A stretch of DNA of 5,350 bases from Actinomyces viscosus (GTDB taxonomy: Bacteria > Bacteroidota > Bacteroidia > Flavobacteriales_D > Crocinitomicaceae). The notes beneath the pieces are model-generated. The model was not told the DNA's origin. It was given only the letters and a program-made list of their open reading frames with translations, and searched no databases. Positions 1-5,336 of the stretch are shown one piece after another (the stretch's first letter is position 1; each line of letters begins with the position of its first letter). The position numbers and the translations under genes are program-made. The stretch is taken from the NCBI GenBank assembly GCA_943326975.2, contig CALPVI020000152.1, forward strand, positions 1-5,350, given 5' to 3'.

Positions 1-855
1 AGAAGTAACATTGCATTCAATCGTATGATGCCCACTATTATGTGGCCTAGGAGCAATTTCATTTACTAAAACCTCTCCATTTTCAAGTAAAAATAACTCT
101 ACAGCTAAAATTCCAACCATTCCCAATTTGGTAATAACATCAATTGCAATATTATTTGCCTTTACTTCAATTTCATTAGAAATTGCTGCAGGAGCAAATA
201 AGAACTCAACTAAATTAGCTTCCGGATTAAATTCACACTCAACTGTTGGAAACACTGCCGTATCCCCCTTCTCATTCCTAGCTACAATAACAGAAAGCTC
301 TTTAGTGAAAGGAATCATTTTCTCTAAAACCGAGGGAACCTCAAACGCATTTTCAATATCTTCTTGTGATCTTAAAGGTTGAACACCTTTTCCGTCATAT
401 CCGCCTTTTCGCATTTTTTGCATATAAGGGAAAGATGAAATATATTGCTGGATTTCAGATTTTGAATCTATCATTTCAAAATCGGCAGTAGGTATATTAT
501 TTTCAGAATAGAATTGCTTTTGTAAACCCTTATCTTGAATAATCTCTAAAATGTGGGGTTGAGGAAAAATTTTTTTACCTCTTTTCTCCAATTCTTTTAA
601 TGCCTCAATATTTACATTTTCTATCTCAACTGTAATAATATCTTTATCTAATCCAAAATTTAATAAAGTCTCATAATCTGTTAAGCTTCCATGTGTAAAA
701 GATGTTGCAATCGATTTACAAGGGGCTTCCACATCAGGATCTAAAGAATGAACTTGAACGTCAAAATTAATTGCTTCTTGAATAAACATTCTTCCTAACT
801 GCCCTCCTCCGACCATACCTAATCGAAAAGAATTTCCGTACCATTTTCTTTGCAT
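1..855 (-). CDS. purK: PurK, N5-carboxyaminoimidazole ribonucleotide synthase (partial, C-terminus off the left edge)
   Basis: This gene encodes the ATP-dependent carboxylation of aminoimidazole ribonucleotide with bicarbonate to N5-CAIR, a cytosolic step of de novo purine synthesis that feeds PurE. I translated it from the ATG at 855-853. The frame stays open for 285 codons to the window edge, and family members are usually about 360-390 residues, so roughly the last quarter is missing. Visible motifs are the N-terminal nucleotide-fold loop GGGQLGRM (residues 16-23), VEIENV (76-81), QDKGLQKQF (107-115), the ATP-grasp glycine loop RKGGYDGKGV (149-158), and the PurK signature VNEIAPRPHNSGHHT (264-278), which carries the metal- and ATP-binding Glu and Asn. 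The start leaves about 10 residues before the first beta strand, as is normal. The next Met (residue 14) lies inside the core and would be too late. The gene is transcribed divergently from hpt. PurE, often the next gene in such operons, would lie outside the window. Confidence 0.95.
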   Translation of the reverse strand, partial: MQRKWYGNSFRLGMVGGGQLGRMFIQEAINFDVQVHSLDPDVEAPCKSIATSFTHGSLTDYETLLNFGLDKDIITVEIENVNIEALKELEKRGKKIFPQPHILEIIQDKGLQKQFYSENNIPTADFEMIDSKSEIQQYISSFPYMQKMRKGGYDGKGVQPLRSQEDIENAFEVPSVLEKMIPFTKELSVIVARNEKGDTAVFPTVECEFNPEANLVEFLFAPAAISNEIEVKANNIAIDVITKLGMVGILAVELFLLENGEVLVNEIAPRPHNSGHHTIECNVTS

Positions 856-859
856 ACAA

Positions 860-890
860 CAAAGATAATCGGATATTTTATTGTTAAAAA
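860..890 (-). promoter_or_regulatory. purK: Putative purK promoter (Bacteroidota type)
   Basis: Read on the minus strand, 867-860 is TATCTTTG, an exact match to the Bacteroidota -7 consensus TAnnTTTG. The -33 region (about 890-887) reads TTTT instead of TTTG after a 19-nt spacer, so it is weak. The G of the -7 box ends only 4 nt before the purK ATG at 855, so the predicted transcript would have little or no leader. Confidence 0.5.
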
Positions 891-893
891 GAG

Positions 894-942
894 TTTGTTG
901 TGATTTTTTTTAGTGATAATTTTTAAGTTTTTTATATTTTTG
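894..942 (+). promoter_or_regulatory. hpt: Putative hpt-adk promoter region with two candidate -7 boxes
   Basis: Two arrangements are possible. First, TATTTTTG at 935-942 matches TAnnTTTG exactly but has no good -33 element. It would start transcription around 946-949 and give a leader of under 20 nt. Second, TTTG at 894-897 lies 19 nt from TAATTTTT at 917-924, which has correct -33 to -7 spacing but a mismatch in the last base of the -7 box. The sequence alone does not decide between them. No Shine-Dalgarno sequence precedes the start codon, as is usual in this phylum. Confidence 0.45.
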
Positions 943-964
943 CATTCTGTAATTAAACAACAAA

Positions 965-1504
965 GTGATTATAATAAATGAAAAGTCATTTGAAATCTTT
1001 CTAACAAAGGAAGAAATCAGCAATGAAATCCAACGTTTATCTTCGGTCTTAAACTCCGACTACAAAGGTAAAGATGTTGTTTTTATAGCTATATTAAATG
1101 GTTCGTTTATGTTCGCTTCCGATTTAATGAAAAACATTGATTTAAATTGCGAAATTACATTTGTTAAAGTTTCTTCATATGATGGAACAATTTCAACTGG
1201 AAAAGTGAATGAATTAATTGGATTAAATTCATCTATTACGAATAAACACATCGTAATTCTTGAAGATATTGTTGATACGGGATTAACAATTGATAGTATC
1301 CTTCCGATATTAGAAAAAGAAAATCCTTTATCTATCAAAATCTGCTCTTTGTTGTTTAAAAAAGAAGCTTTTAAAGGAATAACCCCTCCGCAATATATTG
1401 GCTTTACTATTCCAAATAAATTTGTAGTTGGCTTCGGCTTAGATTACAATGAAAAAGGAAGAAATTTAAGTGAATTATATCAATTGAAAAATAATTTAAT
1501 TTAG
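965..1504 (+). CDS. hpt: Hypoxanthine (guanine) phosphoribosyltransferase
   Basis: This cytosolic type I phosphoribosyltransferase transfers phosphoribose from PRPP to hypoxanthine or guanine to give IMP or GMP (purine salvage). The protein has 179 residues, the usual length for bacterial Hpt. Its PRPP-binding loop is ILEDIVDTGLT (98-108), with the acidic pair E100/D101 and the likely catalytic base D104. Other visible parts are the loop I region LNGSF (44-48), the flexible loop with Ser-Tyr at SSYDGTISTG (70-79), the purine-contacting Lys region LFKKEA (130-135), and KFVVGFGLDYNE (152-163). The start is a GTG. The nearby ATG at 978 is in another frame, and an in-frame stop at 950-952 blocks upstream extension. 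The gene is divergent from purK, and adk follows after 7 nt, so the pair is almost certainly cotranscribed. Preference for hypoxanthine over guanine cannot be read from the sequence. Confidence 0.93.
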   Translation: MIIINEKSFEIFLTKEEISNEIQRLSSVLNSDYKGKDVVFIAILNGSFMFASDLMKNIDLNCEITFVKVSSYDGTISTGKVNELIGLNSSITNKHIVILEDIVDTGLTIDSILPILEKENPLSIKICSLLFKKEAFKGITPPQYIGFTIPNKFVVGFGLDYNEKGRNLSELYQLKNNLI

Positions 1505-1511
1505 AATATTT

Positions 1512-2084
1512 ATGTTAAATATCGTATTATTCGGACCTCCGGGAGCAGGAAAAGGAACTCAATCTGAAAGACTTATTGAAAAATATGGATTAATTCATTT
1601 GTCTACAGGCGATATTTTTAGAGCTAACATTAAAGGGGAAACCGAACTTGGCGTATTAGCTAAAAGTTTTATAGATAAAGGGCAATTAGTTCCAGATGAA
1701 GTAACTATCAACATGTTAAAATCTGAAGTATTAAACCACAAAGATGCTAAGGGCTTTATTTTTGATGGATTCCCAAGAACAAATGCACAAGCTACTGCTT
1801 TAGATTCATTTTTATCAGAACAAAAAACTTCAATAACTGTTATGTTAGCTTTAGAAGTTGAAGAAAATGAATTAAAAGCACGCTTAACTAAACGAGCAGA
1901 AATTAGTGGACGAGCAGATGATGCTAATCCTGAAGTTATTGCAAATAGAATTAACGTTTATAACAACGAAACTGCACCAGTTAAAGATTTCTATCAGACA
2001 CAAGGTAAATTTGTGTCAATAAATGGAATTGGAAGTATAGACGAAATTTCAACTAGACTTTATACTGCGATTGACAAGCATTAA
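1512..2084 (+). CDS. adk: Adenylate kinase, short-lid form
   Basis: This cytosolic enzyme interconverts ATP + AMP and 2 ADP, setting the adenylate energy balance and phosphorylating AMP made by de novo synthesis and salvage. The 190-residue protein has the P-loop GPPGAGKGT (8-16), the AMP-binding STGDIFR segment (31-37), the signature DGFPRT (85-90), and the lid arginines in RLTKRAEISGRADD (124-137). The lid is the short type: it lacks the roughly 30-residue insertion and zinc-binding cysteines of longer bacterial enzymes, which explains 190 rather than about 215 residues. The start ATG sits 7 nt after the hpt stop and puts the P-loop at its normal distance from the N-terminus. A terminator lies 22 nt past the stop, so adk ends the hpt-adk unit. 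Confidence 0.96.
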   Translation: MLNIVLFGPPGAGKGTQSERLIEKYGLIHLSTGDIFRANIKGETELGVLAKSFIDKGQLVPDEVTINMLKSEVLNHKDAKGFIFDGFPRTNAQATALDSFLSEQKTSITVMLALEVEENELKARLTKRAEISGRADDANPEVIANRINVYNNETAPVKDFYQTQGKFVSINGIGSIDEISTRLYTAIDKH

Positions 2085-2106
2085 TTTTTCTACTAAACCA
2101 AATTTG

Positions 2107-2134
2107 AAGCGAGTTAATTTAACTCGCTTTTTTT
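2107..2134 (+). terminator. Rho-independent terminator after adk
   Basis: A perfect 10-bp stem (arms at 2107-2116 and 2120-2129) encloses the 3-nt loop ATT. The stem core is GCGAG/CTCGC, and a run of seven T covers 2128-2134. It lies just after the adk stop, as expected for the end of the hpt-adk transcript. The stem is palindromic but the A-run on the opposite side is short, so it should act mainly on the plus strand. Confidence 0.9.
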
Positions 2135-2172
2135 ATTTAAAAAATCTTCCGTTCAAGTTTAAGACAAAGTTC

Positions 2173-2203
2173 TTAGGTGACTTTCAAAAAAATAGTAACT
2201 TTG
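2173..2203 (+). promoter_or_regulatory. obg: Putative promoter of the obg-PAP2-crcB operon
   Basis: TAACTTTG at 2196-2203 matches the Bacteroidota -7 consensus TAnnTTTG exactly. Nineteen nt upstream, TTAG at 2173-2176 matches three of four bases of the -33 TTTG element. Transcription would begin around 2207-2210, leaving a leader of about 50 nt before the obg ATG at 2258. The position between the adk terminator and obg supports a separate transcription unit. Confidence 0.6.
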
Positions 2204-2213
2204 TACTCTTAAA

Positions 2214-2239
2214 ATTTATTAATGGTTAATAAATAACCA
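2214..2239 (+). repeat. Overlapping inverted repeats in the obg leader
   Basis: A perfect 9-bp inverted repeat (arms 2214-2222 and 2226-2234, loop TGG) is made of A and T only. A second inverted repeat, TGGTTA/TAACCA (arms 2223-2228 and 2234-2239, loop of 5), shares the right part of the first, so the two hairpins cannot form together. Both lie within the predicted 5' untranslated region of obg. They could be an operator, an RNA structure or an accident of AT-rich DNA. The symmetry is seen directly, and any function is inference. Confidence 0.4.
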
Positions 2240-2257
2240 AGCACAAACATTGCTCCT

Positions 2258-3247
2258 ATGGCTTCAGATAATTTTGTTGATTACGTAAAAATTCATTGTC
2301 AATCAGGTAATGGTGGTGGTGGTTCTGCCCATTTCAGAAGAGAGAAGTACATTCCTCAAGGTGGACCAGATGGTGGAGATGGTGGACGTGGTGGACATAT
2401 TATTCTTCGTGGAAATAGTCAACTATGGACATTGCTACATTTAAAATTCAACAAACATATCAAAGCAGGTCATGGTGGTCATGGAAGTGAAGCGTTAAAA
2501 AAAGGAAAACAAGGGGAAGACAAATACATTGAAGTTCCTATCGGTACTTTAGCACGTGATCCTGAAACTCAGGAAATTCTTTTTGAAATTACCGAAGATG
2601 GACAGGAACATATTTTAGTTCCCGGTGGAAGAGGTGGTTTAGGTAACAATAATTTTAAGTCATCTACATTTCAAACACCAAGATATGCTCAGCCTGGAGA
2701 ATCAGGAAGAGAAGGTTGGCAAATTTTAGAATTAAAAATATTAGCAGATGTAGGTTTAGTAGGATTTCCAAATGCTGGAAAAAGCACTTTACTATCTGTT
2801 TTAACTACAGCGAAACCTGAAATTGGTGATTATGCATTTACAACATTAAGACCAAATTTAGGAATTGTTAAATACCGTGATTATCGTTCATTTATAATGG
2901 CAGATATTCCTGGAATTATTGAAGGTGCACATACAGGAAAAGGCTTAGGCTTACGTTTCTTAAGACATATCGAACGTAATTCATTATTATTGTTTATGAT
3001 TCCTGCTGATAGTAATGATATTCATGCAGAATATAAAATTTTAATCAATGAATTAAAACAATACAACTCAGAATTACTATTAAAAGATAAATTACTTGCG
3101 ATTACAAAATCTGACATGTTAGATGATGAATTAAAAGAAGCAATTGCTAAAGATTTGCCAAACATACCATATGTATTCATTTCTTCTGTTGCGGAACAAG
3201 GTCTGACAGAATTAAAAGATTTAATTTGGTCAAAATTGAATGATTGA
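2258..3247 (+). CDS. obg: GTPase Obg/CgtA (ObgE), ribosome-assembly GTPase
   Basis: Obg is an essential, ribosome-associated GTPase acting in 50S subunit maturation and linked to ppGpp and the stringent response. The protein has 329 residues in two parts. The N-terminal Obg fold (about 1-158) is glycine-rich, with GNGGGGSAHFRREK (17-30), GGPDGGDGGRGG (35-46) and GGRGGLGNNNF (123-133). The G domain follows, with G1 GFPNAGKST (169-177), switch I YAFTTLRPNLG (192-202), G3 DIPG (216-219), G4 TKSD (283-286) and G5 SSVAEQG (309-315). The variable C-terminal OCT domain of some Obg proteins is absent, which explains the length and is usual in this phylum. The ATG is preceded by the predicted leader and no Shine-Dalgarno site, and MASDNFVDYVKI is a typical Obg start. 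The 3' end overlaps the next gene by 8 nt. Confidence 0.97.
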   Translation: MASDNFVDYVKIHCQSGNGGGGSAHFRREKYIPQGGPDGGDGGRGGHIILRGNSQLWTLLHLKFNKHIKAGHGGHGSEALKKGKQGEDKYIEVPIGTLARDPETQEILFEITEDGQEHILVPGGRGGLGNNNFKSSTFQTPRYAQPGESGREGWQILELKILADVGLVGFPNAGKSTLLSVLTTAKPEIGDYAFTTLRPNLGIVKYRDYRSFIMADIPGIIEGAHTGKGLGLRFLRHIERNSLLLFMIPADSNDIHAEYKILINELKQYNSELLLKDKLLAITKSDMLDDELKEAIAKDLPNIPYVFISSVAEQGLTELKDLIWSKLND

Positions 3248-3818
3248 ATACTTTGAAAAAATTGATCAAACTATTGTTCTAACTGTAAACAGTTGGAACA
3301 CTCCTTTCTTAGATAAAGTAATGTGGCTTGTTTCAGGTAAATTAACTTGGATTCCTCTTTATTTAGTTCTGATATATCTATCATTCAAAAAATTAGGTAC
3401 TAAGAATACTTTGATTTTTATTTCACTTGCTATTACTGTTGTTGCTTTGAGTGATTTAAGTTGCACCTATTTGTTTAAAAAGGTCTTTCTTAGATATAGA
3501 CCTTCACATAATTTACTATTAGAAAATAAATTACATCTCTATAGAGAATCTAACGGAAGTCTACATAGAGGTGGAAAATATGGTTTTATTTCTTCACATG
3601 CAGCGAACTTTTTTGGAATCGCAGTTTTTGCAGGATTAGTATTAAAAACCTATTTCAAAAAATTAATTTATATTTTATTATCTATTGGTTGTATAGTAGC
3701 TTTTTCTCGTTTATATTTAGGAGTACATTATCTTTCTGACATATTGGTTGGTGCGATTGTAGGTTCATTATATGCTGCAATTGTATATCAATTCATTTAT
3801 AAAAATTACAAAAAATGA
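3240..3818 (+). CDS. PAP2-family membrane phosphatase (lipid phosphatase or undecaprenyl-diphosphatase type)
   Basis: This is an integral membrane protein of the PAP2/acid phosphatase superfamily, which hydrolyses lipid phosphates or diphosphates. The 192 residues carry the three PAP2 motifs: C1 as K80-x6-R87-P88, C2 as ISSH (117-120, His120) in place of the classical PSGH, and C3 as SRLYLGVHYLSD (156-167, with Arg157, His163 and Asp167). Hydrophobic segments fall at about 37-50, 57-72, 122-136, 142-156 and 168-187, giving five or more membrane spans, with a polar loop of about 30 residues between C1 and C2. The start ATG overlaps the obg stop (ATGATTGA), so translational coupling is likely. 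Its own stop overlaps the crcB start. Undecaprenyl-diphosphate, phosphatidic acid or phosphatidylglycerophosphate are all possible substrates, and the sequence does not choose among them. Confidence 0.88.
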   Translation: MIEYFEKIDQTIVLTVNSWNTPFLDKVMWLVSGKLTWIPLYLVLIYLSFKKLGTKNTLIFISLAITVVALSDLSCTYLFKKVFLRYRPSHNLLLENKLHLYRESNGSLHRGGKYGFISSHAANFFGIAVFAGLVLKTYFKKLIYILLSIGCIVAFSRLYLGVHYLSDILVGAIVGSLYAAIVYQFIYKNYKK

Positions 3819-4186
3819 ATTTAGGTACGTATTTAGCTATTTTCCTTGGTGGTGGATTGGGAAGTTTAATTAGGTATTTCTTTGGCGTTATTTCAAAAAA
3901 AATGATTCAAACAAATTTACCTTTTGGAACTTTTATTGCAAATATGATCTCATGCCTAATTGTTGGATTTATACTATTCCTTTTTAGAGATAAAATCCAA
4001 CACAATACTTGGATCACACCCCTTTTCATAATTGGCTTTTGTGGAGGTTTAAGTACTTTCAGTACATTTAGCAATGAAACAGCAGAACTAATTAATCAGG
4101 GTAATTTATCTTGGGCAATAATCAATGTTATTACATCACTTTTATTTGGAATTGGAATGATTTATTGGTTACGATTTAAAATTTAA
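3815..4186 (+). CDS. crcB: CrcB/FluC fluoride ion channel
   Basis: This small inner-membrane fluoride channel exports F- and protects enolase and pyrophosphatase from fluoride. The 123 residues form four hydrophobic segments (about 4-24, 36-57, 66-87 and 99-120). The family signatures are GGGLGSLIRY (12-21), PFGTFIANMISC (36-47, pore Asn43) and GFCGGLSTFSTFSNE (74-88), which holds the two Phe of the F- pathway (Phe82, Phe85) and the central Na+-site region. The family NxxG motif here is NMIS, with Ser46 where Gly is common. Only one copy is present, so it would work as a dual-topology homodimer, not a paired heterodimer. The start ATG overlaps the PAP2 stop as ATGA. No room exists for a fluoride riboswitch directly upstream, so expression follows obg. 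The stop codon interlocks with that of the opposing gene. Confidence 0.93.
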   Translation: MNLGTYLAIFLGGGLGSLIRYFFGVISKKMIQTNLPFGTFIANMISCLIVGFILFLFRDKIQHNTWITPLFIIGFCGGLSTFSTFSNETAELINQGNLSWAIINVITSLLFGIGMIYWLRFKI

Positions 4187-4896
4187 CCTCTAAAAACCCA
4201 AGGTAAAACTTCTGGAATTTGGTCTAACGATTGAATATGGAAATCTCCTTTTCTTTGCCTCCTAACATTTGATGGATCAAATAAAATGGCTCTTAAACCA
4301 GCATTTAAAGCACCATGATAATCTACAATCAAATCATCACCAATCATAACGCTATCATTCGATTTCGCTTCAGCAATTTTTAATGCGTGATGAAAAACTT
4401 GTGGCGCAGGTTTACTAAACCCAACTTCCTCAGAACAAAGCACCACATCAAAATAAGGTTCGAAACCACAATTTTTTAATTTACGATACTGAACTTCTTT
4501 GAATCCATTTGTTATAATGTGTAAATTATAGCCTTCTTTTTTTAAATATTGTATTGTAGAAAGGGCGTTTGGGAAACAATTAATTTGATTTGGAGAAATC
4601 TCAATGTAGCCATTATTTAAATCCTCCGTTAATTTTAAATCAAAAATTTCAAAACGTTCTAAAGTTTTTTGAAAACGAGTTGATCTTAATTCATCTTTAG
4701 TGATTTTTTTCTTACCATAAGCAACCCATAAATCATTATTTATTCGCTTATAGGAATTGTAGAAATCATAAAAATTATTGATTTTCTGATCCAATGCTAA
4801 TTCTTTAAACAAAATACGTAAAGCTTGTTGTGAATTTTTTTCAAAATCCCATAAAGTCCTGTCTAAATCAAAAAACAAATGTCGATTGGAATTCAT
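4183..4896 (-). CDS. YjjG-type HAD phosphatase (probable noncanonical pyrimidine nucleotidase / 5'-nucleotidase)
   Basis: This cytosolic haloacid-dehalogenase-superfamily phosphatase most resembles the YjjG family, whose E. coli member dephosphorylates nucleoside monophosphates, including odd pyrimidine nucleotides. The 237 residues show all four HAD motifs: I as FFDLDRTLWDF (8-18; nucleophile Asp10 and acid/base Asp12), II as IITN (127-130; Thr129), III as FSKPAP (160-165; Lys162), and IV as GDDLIVD (186-192; Asp187, Asp188). The stretch between motifs I and II (about 18-110) is a helical C1 cap. DRTLWDFE after the nucleophile is characteristic of this family. The ATG at 4896 places motif I at the usual position. 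It lies 5 nt after the upstream membrane-protein gene, so the two are probably cotranscribed. The tail overlaps crcB by 4 nt on the other strand. Substrate assignment rests on family resemblance only. Confidence 0.85.
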   Translation of the reverse strand: MNSNRHLFFDLDRTLWDFEKNSQQALRILFKELALDQKINNFYDFYNSYKRINNDLWVAYGKKKITKDELRSTRFQKTLERFEIFDLKLTEDLNNGYIEISPNQINCFPNALSTIQYLKKEGYNLHIITNGFKEVQYRKLKNCGFEPYFDVVLCSEEVGFSKPAPQVFHHALKIAEAKSNDSVMIGDDLIVDYHGALNAGLRAILFDPSNVRRQRKGDFHIQSLDQIPEVLPWVFRG

Positions 4897-4901
4897 TTCA
4901 T

Positions 4902-5336
4902 TTATTTAAATAAACTTCCTGCAAAATAAGCAATTCCACAAGTCATAAAGCCATTTAGAAAAATACCAAGAATGATCATTGGATAAGTTTTTTTTTCTTT
5001 TCCGTAAAATTTTGCTGTTATTATTGTACCTATAGGAATAGATAAAAAAAGAGGTGCATAAAACGCAACCCCATAAATACCTAATTTCCTTTTCATTTTT
5101 ACAACAAATTTATTGGACTTAGTAAATTTCTTTTTAAATGGTAAAGTTTTTCCTTGTTCGTTTGCTTTTTTAATTTGAGCTACTCTTTTTGCTTGTGCTT
5201 TGTTCATGAAAAACTCACTCATAAAATAAAACATCGTTGCACTTAAAACCGCACCAGCGACACAAGAGACATATGTCTCAAAAAAAGTTAATTCCGCTGC
5301 AGGTCCTCCAAATGGAGCGAAAAGAAATTTAATCAT
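4902..5336 (-). CDS. Small multi-pass membrane protein of unknown function
   Basis: I do not recognise this protein with confidence. From the ATG at 5336 it has 144 residues. There is a hydrophobic segment at about 19-45, a strongly basic cytoplasmic-looking stretch at 46-85 (many Lys and Arg, including FKKKF), and two further hydrophobic segments at about 86-108 and 116-141. The N-terminus has the motif APFGGPAAELTFFETY (7-22). The second half, with YGVAFYAPLFLSIPIGTIITA (residues 88-108), loosely recalls small multidrug-export or DedA-like membrane proteins, but this is only an impression. The frame stays open upstream through a TTG at 5345 to the window edge, so a start outside the window is not excluded. 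I prefer the ATG because MIKFLFAPFGGP is a natural start. The gene is followed after 5 nt by the HAD phosphatase gene. A run of nine A in its coding strand (4996-4988) is intact in frame. Confidence 0.75.
   Translation of the reverse strand: MIKFLFAPFGGPAAELTFFETYVSCVAGAVLSATMFYFMSEFFMNKAQAKRVAQIKKANEQGKTLPFKKKFTKSNKFVVKMKRKLGIYGVAFYAPLFLSIPIGTIITAKFYGKEKKTYPMIILGIFLNGFMTCGIAYFAGSLFK

Noticed and set aside
128..382. An 84-codon plus-strand open frame
   Set aside because: It lies wholly inside purK on the opposite strand, has low-complexity Ser/Thr/Ile composition, and purK shows clear family motifs across the same bases.
978..980. ATG as an alternative hpt start
   Set aside because: It is 13 nt downstream of the GTG and out of frame with the phosphoribosyltransferase.
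1060..1338. A 92-codon minus-strand open frame
   Set aside because: It is the antisense shadow of hpt, including its PRPP-binding loop region, with no motif of its own.
2280..2400. GGT-rich tract as a DNA repeat
   Set aside because: It encodes the glycine-rich loops of the Obg fold in frame, so protein constraint explains it.
2258..3247. Obg as a truncated gene because it lacks the C-terminal OCT domain
   Set aside because: All five G motifs are intact, the frame runs into the next start with a normal overlap, and Obg proteins of about 330 residues without this domain are usual in Bacteroidota.
3588..3599. PAP2 motif C2 reading ISSH instead of PSGH as an inactivated site
   Set aside because: SSH is a frequent variant in active family members, and the catalytic His residues and C1/C3 motifs are all present.
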